Of a DNA stretch of 64,000 nt, positions 37,734 to 46,791 are shown one piece after another. Position 1 is the stretch's first letter. Every line of letters begins with the position of its first letter. The DNA comes from Neobacillus ginsengisoli (GTDB lineage: Bacteria > Bacillota > Bacilli > Bacillales_B > DSM-18226), in assembly GCF_030813055.1 (NCBI RefSeq), contig NZ_JAUSTW010000006.1:62001-126000 (forward strand), in the 5' to 3' direction. The notes beneath the pieces are model-generated. The model was not told the DNA's origin, did no database searches, and worked only from the letters and a program-made list of their open reading frames with translations. A program made the position numbers and the translations under genes.

Positions 37734-37759
37734 AAAAGAGCTAATCCAAGCTCTTTTTT
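37734..37759 (+). terminator. terminator of the ferritin-like gene
   Basis: Perfect stem AAAAGAGCT / AGCTCTTTT plus T-run. Confidence 0.8.
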
Positions 37760-37817
37760 ACACCTATACTTATAAATCCCTCAAACAAAGAGTGTTTTCT
37801 TTTCAGGAGATGTTGAG

Positions 37818-38155
37818 ATGGATAGTATAATCCAGTCGTACTTTGAAAATCTGGAATCTAAGGATAAAGACGTTCAGCACGAAGCTTATAAAAAAATTTT
37901 AGCAGCAACGGCAAAAGCAGTAGATTGGTCCTATGAAGTTTGGGATCAATTGAAGGAAGAACTAACGTATCCTGATAACCACAAAAGATCAAGGGCGGCA
38001 CAATTTCTTTCCCATTAGGCGATAAGTGATCCTGAAAAGAGAATGCTCAAAGATTTTCCGGCATTATGGGAAGTGACTAAAGATCAAAAGTTTGTGACTG
38101 CTAGACCAGCTAGCCCCACTTTCCAAACTGATTGCAAGCTATGGAGGCATACATA
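37818..38155 (+). pseudogene. HEAT-repeat-like protein, nonsense mutation and 3' truncation
   Basis: ATG 37818 encodes SYFENLESKDKDVQHEAYKK and more, up to HKRSRAAQFLSH, then TAG at 38016-38018. The same frame continues AISDPEKRMLKDFPALWEVT and KDQKFVTAR before the homology ends. The repeat pattern is that of short HEAT-like adaptor proteins. Sequence after about 38100 is unrelated. Confidence 0.65.
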
Positions 38156-38341
38156 ATATGGCCCCTTTAATCCTTTTACTACTAATATAATAGGAGGTAT
38201 TCAATGCAGCCGCGTATAACAGTCAGGGTTGTCTTTTTCGGCAACTCTTTTTTTAATTGAATTAACGAAGCAGGAGTTGAATTTGGTAAAATAGAACATT
38301 ATGAATTATTACCATTTTAGAGACTGAGGAGTAAGGTTTTT

Positions 38342-38797
38342 ATGGAAATAAAATTAGATGATTTAACCGGATCTGAAGTGGCTGAATTAGTGGGTGAACA
38401 TCTTCAGAGTATGGCAAAACACTCCCCGCCCGAAAGTATTCATGCCTTAAACCTTGAGCGGTTAAAAAAACCGGAAATTACATTCTGGAGTGCATGGGAA
38501 CAAGGTGAATTACTTGGTTGCGGGGCCCTTAAAGAACTCGATGGTCAACATGGAGAGATAAAATCAATGCGAACCTCTTCATCACATTTAAGAAAGGGTG
38601 TGGCGAAGCGTCTCCTTCAACACATAATTGAAGAAGCCAAGCAACGCGGCTATCAACGGCTAAGTTTAGAAACTGGCTCAATGTATGCTTTCGAACCTGC
38701 AAAAAGGCTTTATGCAAGTTACGGGTTTCAATATTGTAAGCCGTTTTCAGATTACATTGAGGACCCAAATAGCGTATTTATGACAATGGAATTATGA
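38342..38797 (+). CDS. GNAT acetyltransferase (YsnE-like)
   Basis: 151 residues: LVGEHLQSMAKHSPPESIHA at the N-terminus, the acetyl-CoA loop SSSHLRKGVAKRLLQHII and YASYGFQYCKPFSDY near the end, a pattern of the YsnE/PhnO-like subgroup. B. subtilis YsnE has been linked to indole-acetate metabolism; that role is not shown here. GGAGTAAGG precedes ATG 38342. Confidence 0.88.
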   Translation: MEIKLDDLTGSEVAELVGEHLQSMAKHSPPESIHALNLERLKKPEITFWSAWEQGELLGCGALKELDGQHGEIKSMRTSSSHLRKGVAKRLLQHIIEEAKQRGYQRLSLETGSMYAFEPAKRLYASYGFQYCKPFSDYIEDPNSVFMTMEL

Positions 38798-38959
38798 GCT
38801 CGTTTATAAAAAAAGTAGGAAAGCACATTTTAAAAGGTTGAATTAAGCCTTTTGTCTTTATTCAGTTATTCTTATTAATTCCTATAATCATTATTAGTTT
38901 TTATGCGGTAACAGATGGAAATTCACTGCTTTTCTAACTAAAATAATGGACCGCCTTGC

Positions 38960-39142
38960 TTAAAAAAGTCTAAAAATAAGAAAAATAATCGCCAATATGA
39001 TTACCACTGTCATGATAAATGGACCTAATCCCGAACTATATACAAAGTAAACAGTAATGTGTCGTAACCCATTTACAACAAGAAATATGAGTAAGATGAG
39101 AGTCAAAAAAATGATTAGAGCCGTGTTTTTATTTTTGTACAT
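38960..39142 (-). CDS. small two-helix membrane protein
   Basis: 60 residues: a basic start KNKNT, a hydrophobic helix (about 8-25, ALIIFLTLILLIFLVVNGL) and a second one (about 38-58). No family recognised. GAAGG just upstream of the ATG gives weak support. Confidence 0.5.
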   Translation of the reverse strand: MYKNKNTALIIFLTLILLIFLVVNGLRHITVYFVYSSGLGPFIMTVVIILAIIFLIFRLF

Positions 39143-39548
39143 TACCTTCAGCCCCTTTCATACTCAAAAGACATCTAGTTCAATTATATAAATTCTTGTA
39201 GTCTTTATAACACGCAAAATCAATTTAATACATGCTGGGTGATTAATGAGCATGAAAAAGCGATGCCTTCATCAAGGTCCATGGAACGTTCATAAAGGGT
39301 TCCTTCACATCGTAAATTTTAATAAAGAGGAATTTATAAACATTGAAATATCTCAACCACTTTAATCTTCTCAGTGTCTTCAGATTTCGCAAAAATTGTC
39401 GATTTTTATCGAAAAATATTATTTTAATGTATTCGCTTTCAGTTGGTAAAATCAAATGTATCTATTGAATATTTATAATATTTAATTTTTTGTAATGACC
39501 TATTGAAGGTGTTGTTATTAACGTAGAAATCGCAGGGGAGGATAAAAA
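39143..39548. other. AT-rich intergenic stretch
   Basis: About 400 bp without a supported gene. A TATAAT at 39474-39479 could be the -10 box for the RHH gene at 39549, but no good -35 is present, and the 20-bp direct repeats seen upstream of paralogue 1 are not here. Confidence 0.4.
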
Positions 39549-39785
39549 ATGCAACAAATACGCACAAGGAAAATAACAAGGAGAAGAACGGTAAAGAAAT
39601 TACAGGGAAAAACCGTTCGATTAAGTATCGGAATTTCGGAAACGATAAGAAATGATTTTCGGGATGCGGTGGAAAAAAACGGAAAAACAATGAAGGAAGT
39701 TTTGACTTTATATATGCAAAAATACATTTGGAAACAAGGAGAATTACAAAGAAATAGGCAACAAAGACGCCACGATATTGGATAA
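39549..39785 (+). CDS. small ribbon-helix-helix DNA-binding protein (paralogue 2)
   Basis: 78 residues. After a basic head (RTRKITRRRTVKK) comes the strand KTVRLSIGISE and helices TIRNDFRDAVEKNGK and MKEVLTLYMQKYIWK, then a basic tail QRNRQQRR. It aligns without gaps to the protein at 20229-20468 over about 50 residues with roughly 75% identity. AGGGGAGG precedes ATG 39549. An AIM24 gene follows after 64 bp; no functional link is evident. Confidence 0.78.
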   Translation: MQQIRTRKITRRRTVKKLQGKTVRLSIGISETIRNDFRDAVEKNGKTMKEVLTLYMQKYIWKQGELQRNRQQRRHDIG

Positions 39786-39849
39786 GTGCGATACCGTTTT
39801 TTATTAGTAGGCTAATAAAAAGGAAATCATCTAATTTGGGGGCATGTTC

Positions 39850-40527
39850 ATGGAATATCAAATTAAAGGAAGTACGATGCAATCATTGCAACTTCAGTTG
39901 GAGCGTGGAGATTCGATTTACAGTGAAGCAGGTTCGCTTCTTTCCATGTCTCCGACCATTGAACTTGAAACCAATTTTACAGGTGGAATTGGAGGCGTTT
40001 TCAAGCGCGTCATCACTGGGAATACTGCCGTGTTAAATCATTTTAAAGCACTTCATGGGGAGGGTCACGTTTCGTTCAGCACGCGCATGCCCGGTCACAT
40101 CGTGCCTTTACAAATGGACCGTTACAATTCCGTCCATGTACAGAGGCATAGCTTTTTATGTGCAGAAGAATCTGTGTCACTAAATGTGGTCGGAAATATG
40201 GGATTAACAGGCTTTTTCGGCGGCAACGGACTGATTTACAACAAGTTGGATGGAAGTGGATTGGCGTTCATTTCGGTAGATGGGGAAGTCAATGAAATGT
40301 ATCTGGCGACGGGCGAAACGATCTTGGTTCATCCCGGACATCTTGCTGCTTATGATTCTCGTGTATCTTTTGAAGTGCAGCGGCTCAAAGGATTCAAAAA
40401 CATGTTTCTTAGCGGGGACGGAATGTTTTTGGTAAAACTTACAGGAGCAGGCACCGTTTGGCTGCATACATTAAGCCTTCATGGACTTGCAGAAGTCATG
40501 ATGCCGTATATGTCTTCCCGTGGATAA
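39850..40527 (+). CDS. AIM24 family protein
   Basis: 225 residues of the AIM24/TIGR00266 beta-helix family: EYQIKGSTMQSLQLQLERGD, EAGSLLSMSP, FKRVITGNTAVLNHF and LAFISVDGEV, ending with LAEVMMPYMSS. Function in bacteria is unclear; the yeast member acts in mitochondrial membrane organisation. ATG 39850 is favoured because GGGGG lies 7 bases before it, while ATG 39844 abuts it. Confidence 0.9.
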   Translation: MEYQIKGSTMQSLQLQLERGDSIYSEAGSLLSMSPTIELETNFTGGIGGVFKRVITGNTAVLNHFKALHGEGHVSFSTRMPGHIVPLQMDRYNSVHVQRHSFLCAEESVSLNVVGNMGLTGFFGGNGLIYNKLDGSGLAFISVDGEVNEMYLATGETILVHPGHLAAYDSRVSFEVQRLKGFKNMFLSGDGMFLVKLTGAGTVWLHTLSLHGLAEVMMPYMSSRG

Positions 40528-40737
40528 AATAGGTAAGTTGTTAATGATGTGAGGAATATTAACGTAATCTTCATAGCAGCCTCTGTTTCAAACCTTATTT
40601 TTTTTCCGCAAAGGATCAAAATTCTTAAAATAAATTCATTACATTATTTTCCTATATAGTATTATTGGTATTGTCAGAGAATTACTGCCAAAAGAAAATT
40701 TTGTCAGACAGACATTTGAAAAAGGAGTCGATCTCTT

Positions 40738-41121
40738 ATGAATCAAAAAATTACTACGTTTTTAATGTTCTCCGGCAAGGCTGAAGAGGCAATGAATTTT
40801 TACACCTCTGTATTTGATCACTCAGAAATTAATAGTGTTTTTCATCATGAAAATGGAACTGTATTACACGCGGTTTTTACATTAAAAGGACAACGCTTCA
40901 TGTGTATTGATAATAGCAGCGGGCAAGAACATTCTTTTACACCTGCGATGTCATTGTTTGTAACATGTGCTTCAGTAGAAGAGATTGACGGGGCTTTTGA
41001 GAAACTATCTCAAGATGGACAAGTGTTAATGCCGTTAGCTGCATCTCCATTTAGTGAAAAGTTTGGGTGGGTACAGGATAAATATGGCGTTTCTTGGCAA
41101 TTAAATCTTGCTGAAAAATAA
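40738..41121 (+). CDS. VOC family protein (PhnB-like)
   Basis: 127 residues. KITTFLMFSGKAEEAMNFYT, MSLFVTCASVEEIDGAFEKL and the end KFGWVQDKYGVSWQLNL are the standard PhnB/3-demethylubiquinone methyltransferase-like VOC layout. Function unknown. AAAGGAG precedes the ATG. A second PhnB-like gene lies at 41496. Confidence 0.9.
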   Translation: MNQKITTFLMFSGKAEEAMNFYTSVFDHSEINSVFHHENGTVLHAVFTLKGQRFMCIDNSSGQEHSFTPAMSLFVTCASVEEIDGAFEKLSQDGQVLMPLAASPFSEKFGWVQDKYGVSWQLNLAEK

Positions 41122-41255
41122 TGAAAGAAAGGTTATACTATCTTACTATCGGAAATACTTATTTAGGTTGACAGACCGTAGCTAGCACACTATTCGCTAA
41201 TGCGGTATATTTAGGCTGTGAGAAAGGTTTTTAGATTTTGGAGGTATTAAATAAA

Positions 41256-41426
41256 ATGACCGAAAACAAGGTAACAAACGAAGCCCTATCCGAGCTTACC
41301 ATGCAGGGTGGCCCTCTATCGGCAACCGAGGAGGAGCAGAAAACCTTCGAGGCAGCACGTGAAGGAATTAAAGCGGGATTTGGCGGAACCTTTGACCAGC
41401 TCGAGGATTTTCTCAAAAAGGCCTAA
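41256..41426 (+). CDS. small conserved-looking hypothetical protein
   Basis: 56 residues, acidic and helical, with SELTMQGGPLSATEEEQKTF and FGGTFDQLEDFLKKA. No family recognised. GGAGGT at 41240-41245 is well placed for ATG 41256. Lies between two VOC genes. Confidence 0.6.
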   Translation: MTENKVTNEALSELTMQGGPLSATEEEQKTFEAAREGIKAGFGGTFDQLEDFLKKA

Positions 41427-41495
41427 TTAATAGGTTTTGGTGCACTTTTTCACTATTGAAGAAAGCGCTATCAATATATTTTAGGAGTGAAGCAA

Positions 41496-41924
41496 ATGTC
41501 AGTAGATGTTTATCTGAATTTTAATGGAAACTGCCGTGAAGCAGTTGAGTTTTACGCACAGGTCTTTGGAACAGAAAAGCCAAAATTTATGACTTTCGGA
41601 GAATCGCCGCCTAACCCGGAATATCCTCTTCCGGAGGAAGCAAAAAATTTAATCATGCATACACGGCTTAACATTGATGGAAGCAATGTGATGTTTTCGG
41701 ATGTATTTCCCGGCATGCCTTTTATTGAAGGGAACAACATTAATCTTTCATTTGTTAGTAAAAATCTGGACGAGGTAAAATCTTCATTTAATAAGCTCAA
41801 AGAAGGCGGTACTGTAGGCATGGAACTACAAGAAACATTCTGGAGCAAATGCTACGGCCAATTAACTGATAAGTTTGGAATCCATTGGCAATTTAACTAT
41901 GACAATGGAGAAATGGTAATGTAA
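41496..41924 (+). CDS. VOC family protein (PhnB-like)
   Basis: 142 residues: VYLNFNGNCREAVEFYAQVF opens the fold, FGESPPNPEYPLPEEAKNLI is the typical inserted loop, and FWSKCYGQLTDKFGIHWQFN closes it. ATG 41496 with TAGGAG upstream is preferred over the GTG at 41487. Terminator at 41935. Confidence 0.9.
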   Translation: MSVDVYLNFNGNCREAVEFYAQVFGTEKPKFMTFGESPPNPEYPLPEEAKNLIMHTRLNIDGSNVMFSDVFPGMPFIEGNNINLSFVSKNLDEVKSSFNKLKEGGTVGMELQETFWSKCYGQLTDKFGIHWQFNYDNGEMVM

Positions 41925-41934
41925 TTATAATAAA

Positions 41935-41965
41935 GAGCTTGGAAAATTCTCCAAGCTCATTAATT
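41935..41965 (+). terminator. terminator of the VOC gene
   Basis: Stem GAGCTTGGA / TCCAAGCTC, then ATTAATTTTT. Confidence 0.8.
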
Positions 41966-42013
41966 TTTGCCTAAAGCAAACAAAGGTATAAAAAAAGTAC
42001 CTCTAGATGGTAA

Positions 42014-42041
42014 CATTCAATGGCCCTTAAGTGGAGTAGAA
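42014..42041 (+). repeat. CAATGGCCC repeat, copy N (degenerate)
   Basis: ATTCAATGGCCCTTAAGTGG then AGTAGAA, resembling copies M and B. It is the last clear copy before the conserved right half. The rest of 41966-42342 has no gene. Confidence 0.45.
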
Positions 42042-42342
42042 TTTCTGTTTCTTCTCATTTTATTATTTGTTAAGTCTCCTGTTTAGTATACTGATTTAAA
42101 TAATTTAATTAATGAACTAATACAATATAGCGGCAGGGGAGTGACCCTGCCACTTTTATGCATTTAAAAACACAATATTCAAATAAGGAATATTTTCATA
42201 TTGTGAAAATAGATAATAAGGACTAAAATATACTAGTATAACAAAAAATAAAATAGTATCAAATGATTTATTATTGTAAGTTGATTTTTTGTCACAATTT
42301 CAATTTACAAATACAGAATTTATTAAAAGAAGGGGAGTGTGA

Positions 42343-43593
42343 ATGATGAAAAAAATAAGTTTGGCATGGCAAATTTTCATTGGATTGGCTCTTGGTATTG
42401 TTGTCGGGGCTAGTTTTTACGGAAATCCGCATCTGGCAGATTACCTGAATCCAATTGGGAATATTTTTATCCGTTTAATTAAAATGATTGTGGTTCCAAT
42501 CGTTATTTCAAGTTTGATCGTTGGTGTAGCGGGTGTAGGGGATATCAAATCATTAGGAAAGCTTGGGGGAAAAACCCTGCTTTATTTTGAAATCATCACG
42601 ACAATTGCCATTGTGGTTGGGCTTTTGGCGGCAAACGTGTTTCAGCCGGGAGCAGGAGTCGATCGTTCCCATTTAACAAAAACAGACATTAGTACCTATG
42701 CAACTACCGCTAAAACAACAGAGTCCCATTCGATGATTGACACAGTTGTAAATATTGTTCCGACGAATATCATTCAGTCTTTAGCAAATGGGGATATGTT
42801 AGCGATCATTTTCTTCTCCGTTATGTTTGGCCTAGGAATAGCGGCTATCGGAGAGAAAGGAACGCCGATTCTCAATTTCTTTAGAGGAACAGCAGATGCG
42901 ATGTTCCATGTAACCAACCAGATTATGAAGGTAGCACCGTTTGGTGTTTTTGCATTAATTGGAGTCACCGTATCTAAATTTGGATTATCTTCGTTAATTC
43001 CGCTAGGTAAACTGGTTCTTGTGGTATATGGAGCAATGATCTTCTTTATTCTTGTAGTGCTCGGAATAGTTGCGAAAATTGCCGGGTATAACATTTTTAA
43101 ACTTATCAAGTATTTAAAAGACGAATTATTGTTGGGGTATTCAACAGCGAGCTCAGAAACCGTCCTTCCAAAAATCATGGAAAAAATGGAGAAACTCGGC
43201 TGTCCAAAGGCGATTACATCCTTTGTTATTCCAACGGGGTATTCCTTTAACCTTGATGGATCGACATTATATCAAGCGATAGCTGCACTTTTTATTGCAC
43301 AAATGTATGGAATTCATTTGAGTATCGGGCACCAAATCACATTGGTATTTGTCTTAATGCTCACTTCAAAAGGGATTGCCGGAGTTCCGGGTGTATCGTT
43401 TGTTGTTCTTCTTGCAACATTAGGAAGCGTGGGTATTCCGGTGGAAGGACTTGCCTTTATCGCGGGTATTGACCGTATCCTTGATATGGCACGTACATGT
43501 GTTAACATCGTCGGAAACTCTCTTGCCGCTATTGTTATTACCAAATGGGAAGGACATAAACTCAAAGACAAACCAGAAGAAAAAGTCGCATAA
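42343..43593 (+). CDS. dicarboxylate/amino acid:cation symporter (DAACS family)
   Basis: 416 residues, GltP/DctP-like. Hallmarks: FIRLIKMIVVPIVISSLIVG (TM2 region), the serine-rich hairpin region near YSTASSETVLPK, PTGYSFNLDGSTLYQAIAALF and the TSKGIAGVPG loop, with an aspartate in AGIDRILDMARTCVNIVGN binding substrate. Transports C4-dicarboxylates, glutamate or aspartate with Na+/H+. A paralogue is at 46792. AGGGGAG precedes the ATG. Strong terminator at 43592. Confidence 0.93.
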   Translation: MMKKISLAWQIFIGLALGIVVGASFYGNPHLADYLNPIGNIFIRLIKMIVVPIVISSLIVGVAGVGDIKSLGKLGGKTLLYFEIITTIAIVVGLLAANVFQPGAGVDRSHLTKTDISTYATTAKTTESHSMIDTVVNIVPTNIIQSLANGDMLAIIFFSVMFGLGIAAIGEKGTPILNFFRGTADAMFHVTNQIMKVAPFGVFALIGVTVSKFGLSSLIPLGKLVLVVYGAMIFFILVVLGIVAKIAGYNIFKLIKYLKDELLLGYSTASSETVLPKIMEKMEKLGCPKAITSFVIPTGYSFNLDGSTLYQAIAALFIAQMYGIHLSIGHQITLVFVLMLTSKGIAGVPGVSFVVLLATLGSVGIPVEGLAFIAGIDRILDMARTCVNIVGNSLAAIVITKWEGHKLKDKPEEKVA

Positions 43594-43640
43594 AAGAAAA
43601 GGCGCCAGCCCCCAAAGTGGGGTTGGCGCCTTTTCTTTTA
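43592..43640 (+). terminator. very strong bidirectional terminator
   Basis: AAAAGAAAAGGCGCCAGCCCC pairs, with one G-T, to GGGGTTGGCGCCTTTTCTTTT. Confidence 0.92.
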
Positions 43641-43648
43641 TGCGATGA

Positions 43649-43693
43649 GGTGACAGGCACCTCGAGAACAATTCTATGTGAGGTTTTGTTACA
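43649..43693 (+). promoter_or_regulatory. TnrA/GlnR box upstream of nasD, with adjoining palindrome
   Basis: TGTGAGGTTTTGTTACA (43677-43693) fits the TnrA/GlnR consensus TGTNAN7TNACA exactly. Eleven bases upstream is GGTGACAGGCACCTCGA (43649-43665). A -10-like TAAAAT at 43717-43722 puts transcription start about 45 bp from the box centre, the position of an activator. Predicts nitrogen-limitation induction of nasDE. Confidence 0.8.
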
Positions 43694-43774
43694 TGAATGT
43701 TGAACCAACAGATAAATAAAATTACCATGTTATTAATATTAATATGGCTAAACCATTGGAGGCGACGGTCAAAA

Positions 43775-46186
43775 GTGGCAAAGGAGAAATTAGTGCTAGT
43801 TGGGAATGGCATGGCGGGTGTTCGCTGTATAGAGGAAATTTTAAAGTTGAAACCGGATCGTTTTGATATCACGATCTTTGGAAGTGAGCCCCATCCAAAC
43901 TATAATCGAATACAATTATCAAAGGTTTTGCAGGGGGATACTTCGATTAAGGATATTACCATCAATGACTGGAACTGGTATGAAGAAAATGGGATCCTGT
44001 TATACCCGGGAGAGACGGTTGTCAAAATTGATCCGGTTGGACAATTCGTTTTTACTAGTAAAGAGCGAAAAGTAAACTATGACAAGTTAATTCTTGCTAC
44101 CGGGTCATTACCGTTTATGCTGCCGATTCCGGGAGCAGATAAAAAAGGGGTAACTGCATTTCGTGATATCAAAGACTGTAAAGAAATAATTGAATATTCA
44201 AAAATATATAAGAAGGCAGCTGTAATTGGCGGCGGTTTATTAGGTTTAGAGGCGGGAAGAGGCCTGTTGAATCTTGGTATGAAGGTTGATGTGATTCATA
44301 TCGGGGATTACTTGATGGAAAGGCAGCTGGATAGAACAGCCGGCCAACTTCTTCAAAAGGAACTTGAACAGCAGGGAATGAACTTTCTACTGGAAAAACA
44401 AACAAAAGAGATTATCGGCGGGGAGCGGGTTGAGGGACTTCGCTTTAGTGATGGGGAAGTAATTCAAGCAGACCTAATCGTTATGGCGGTAGGGATTAAG
44501 CCGAACGTCCATCTGGCGAAAGAAAGCGGTATTCCTGTTAATCGCGGTATCCTTGTAAATGACTATATGGAGACGGAAATGGCCAATATTTATGCCGTCG
44601 GCGAATGCGCCGAGCACAGAGAAATGGTTTATGGCTTAGTTGCACCTCTTTATGAACAAGGGAAGGTATTAGCAAATAAGCTTTGCGGAATAGAGGAAAC
44701 TCCATACGTAGGATCAACGGTTTCCACGCAATTAAAGGTGTCAGGGGTGGATGTGTTTTCCGCAGGACAAATCTTCGAGGATGACCGCACAAAAACCATG
44801 AAGGTCTTTGATGATTATCGCAGGATTTACAAAAAAATCCTTATTCAAAATGGGAAGATCATCGGCTCGGTTCTATTTGGGGACACAAGTGAGGGGAATC
44901 GCTTACTGAGCCTAATAAAAAAAGGGGCCGATATTTCCGCGTATACCGACAAAAACGAAAGTGAACAAACCAGGGGCTGCATTACAGCAACAATGTCAGG
45001 CGAAGAAATCATTTGCGGCTGTAACGGAGTAACAAAAGGAGTCATTGTTAACGCTATTCAGTCACAAGGATTAACGACGGTTGAACAAGTGAAAGGCTGT
45101 ACGAATGCTTCAAGGTCATGCGGCGGGTGTAAATCGCTTGTTACAGATTTACTTGAGTATTCATTAGGAGCCAAGTTTAACAGGACAGATCAAAAAGAGT
45201 CAATCTGCAGCTGTACCGAATTAACAAGGGATGAGGTCGTTCAAGAAATTCGTGAAAAAGGCTTAACCCATACGAGGGAAGTCATGAATGTCCTTGGCTG
45301 GGAAACAACAGATGGCTGTTCAAAATGCAGGCCTGCACTGAATTACTATTTAGGAATGCTCGATCCCCTCCATTATCAAGATGAACGGGAATCACGCTTT
45401 GTGAATGAACGGCTTCATGCCAATATCCAAAAGGACGGAACATATTCCGTTGTACCAAGGATGTACGGAGGTGTGACGGATGCATCGGAATTACGAAAGA
45501 TTGCCGCTGTTGCTGAAAAATACAATGTTCCATTAATTAAACTTACAGGCGGCCAGCGGATTGATTTACTAGGGGTGAAGAAGGAAGACCTTCCAGGCAT
45601 TTGGGCTGACCTTGACATGCCGTCAGGATATGCCTACGGAAAATCGCTTCGTACGGTTAAAACCTGTGTCGGTGAAAATTTCTGCCGTTTTGGTACGCAG
45701 GATTCAATCAGTATGGGAATTAGGTTGGAAAAGAAATTTGAACGGTTAAGCACGCCGCATAAAGTAAAAATGGCAGTTTCTGCCTGTCCAAGAAACTGTG
45801 CTGAATCAGGTATTAAAGACCTGGGTGTGGTTGGCGTCGACGGTGCATGGGAACTTTATGTCGGCGGAAACGGCGGGACGCATTTACGGGCGGGAGATCT
45901 TCTTTGGAAAGTGAAAACCGAGGAGGATGTTCTCGAGATGACAGGGGCCTATCTGCAGTATTACCGTGAAACAGCAAATTATTTAGAACGTACCTCTAAA
46001 TGGGTGGACCGAATGGGATTGGATCATATTAAATCAGTCTTAGAAAACAAGGAGACCCGCCAAGAATTGAATGAACGTATAGATGAAGCATTGTCTGTCT
46101 TAAAAGATCCGTGGCAGGAGGCTATTGATAGTGACGACATTCAAAGGGAACTCTTTAAGACTGCCAAGGTGCCTGCCAAATTCTAA
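43775..46186 (+). CDS. nasD: assimilatory nitrite reductase [NAD(P)H] large subunit
   Basis: 803 residues. Order: FAD/NAD(P)-binding reductase (1-300; VLVGNGMAGVRCIEEIL, later AAVIGGGLLGLEAGRGL), two BFD-like [2Fe-2S] domains (about 410-465 with CGCNGV..CGGCKS, and 470-520 with CSCTEL..CSKCRP), then the siroheme/[4Fe-4S] sulfite/nitrite reductase module (TCVGENFCRFG and SACPRNCAESGIKDLG). Reduces nitrite to ammonia in the cytoplasm. I take GTG 43775 (GGAGG at 43758-43762); the frame is open to 43697 but without similarity there. nasE follows after 9 bp. Confidence 0.95.
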   Translation: MAKEKLVLVGNGMAGVRCIEEILKLKPDRFDITIFGSEPHPNYNRIQLSKVLQGDTSIKDITINDWNWYEENGILLYPGETVVKIDPVGQFVFTSKERKVNYDKLILATGSLPFMLPIPGADKKGVTAFRDIKDCKEIIEYSKIYKKAAVIGGGLLGLEAGRGLLNLGMKVDVIHIGDYLMERQLDRTAGQLLQKELEQQGMNFLLEKQTKEIIGGERVEGLRFSDGEVIQADLIVMAVGIKPNVHLAKESGIPVNRGILVNDYMETEMANIYAVGECAEHREMVYGLVAPLYEQGKVLANKLCGIEETPYVGSTVSTQLKVSGVDVFSAGQIFEDDRTKTMKVFDDYRRIYKKILIQNGKIIGSVLFGDTSEGNRLLSLIKKGADISAYTDKNESEQTRGCITATMSGEEIICGCNGVTKGVIVNAIQSQGLTTVEQVKGCTNASRSCGGCKSLVTDLLEYSLGAKFNRTDQKESICSCTELTRDEVVQEIREKGLTHTREVMNVLGWETTDGCSKCRPALNYYLGMLDPLHYQDERESRFVNERLHANIQKDGTYSVVPRMYGGVTDASELRKIAAVAEKYNVPLIKLTGGQRIDLLGVKKEDLPGIWADLDMPSGYAYGKSLRTVKTCVGENFCRFGTQDSISMGIRLEKKFERLSTPHKVKMAVSACPRNCAESGIKDLGVVGVDGAWELYVGGNGGTHLRAGDLLWKVKTEEDVLEMTGAYLQYYRETANYLERTSKWVDRMGLDHIKSVLENKETRQELNERIDEALSVLKDPWQEAIDSDDIQRELFKTAKVPAKF

Positions 46187-46195
46187 TTAGGGGGA

Positions 46196-46519
46196 ATGGA
46201 TGTGGAAATGATCCGTTATCGAATAAAAGTGGCAACTATAAATGAACTGCCAAAAAATTTAGGTAAAACTGTAAAAATCGGATCGCTGGAGCTTGCTCTT
46301 TTCCGTCTTGCCAATGGAGAAATTCGAGCCATTGAAAATCGGTGTCCTCATAAAGGGGGCGTCTTGGCGGAAGGGATGATTAGCGGCGAGCATGTCTACT
46401 GCCCGATGCATGATTGGAAAATCAATTTACTAGATGGAAAGGTTCAAGCACCTGATATCGGCTGTGTCAAAACCTATGAAACGGAAATCCTTAATGAAGA
46501 TGTAATCGTGATTCTATAA
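46196..46519 (+). CDS. nasE: nitrite reductase small subunit (Rieske)
   Basis: 107 residues with Rieske [2Fe-2S] ligands CPHKGG and CPMHDW (about 46-71). Partner of NasD. The start is uncertain: ATG 46196 is 1-2 bases after GGGGG, whereas GTG 46202 and ATG 46208 have better spacing and would remove two or four residues. A perfect terminator follows. Confidence 0.93.
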   Translation: MDVEMIRYRIKVATINELPKNLGKTVKIGSLELALFRLANGEIRAIENRCPHKGGVLAEGMISGEHVYCPMHDWKINLLDGKVQAPDIGCVKTYETEILNEDVIVIL

Positions 46520-46537
46520 GGGGGATTTTTATTAGAG

Positions 46538-46570
46538 AATCAGAGGGGGCTAGCCCCCTCTGATTTTTTG
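46538..46570 (+). terminator. terminator of nasDE
   Basis: Perfect 13-bp stem AATCAGAGGGGGC / GCCCCCTCTGATT with a 2-base loop and a T-run. Confidence 0.92.
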
Positions 46571-46614
46571 GTGCCTGGCACCTCGATTACACAATAATGT
46601 TATGTTTCGTTACA
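46570..46614 (+). promoter_or_regulatory. TnrA/GlnR box upstream of the second symporter, with adjoining palindrome
   Basis: TGTTATGTTTCGTTACA (46598-46614) is a perfect TGTNAN7TNACA match. GGTGCCTGGCACCTCGA (46570-46586) lies exactly 11 bases upstream, the same arrangement as before nasD. The box is 178 bp before the gene. Confidence 0.75.
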
Positions 46615-46791
46615 TTTCTTTTTGCTGTGACCAAAATCACCAAAAAGAACGATATAACCAAAATATTGTCAGACTATTTGTAAAATTTATATACTACGGT
46701 TAGGTGATAAACAGGTTGTATCGCTTTCAGATACCCTGTATTGTAAGTGTTTACAAATTTATTGAATGAATAATTTAGGGGGAATGGTTGA

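Noticed and set aside
39243..39455. Minus-strand 70-codon frame
   Set aside because: AT-rich, no ribosome site, no motif.
43420..43872. 150-codon minus-strand frame across the symporter end, terminator and nasD start
   Set aside because: Runs through a strong terminator and the TnrA box; antisense shadow.
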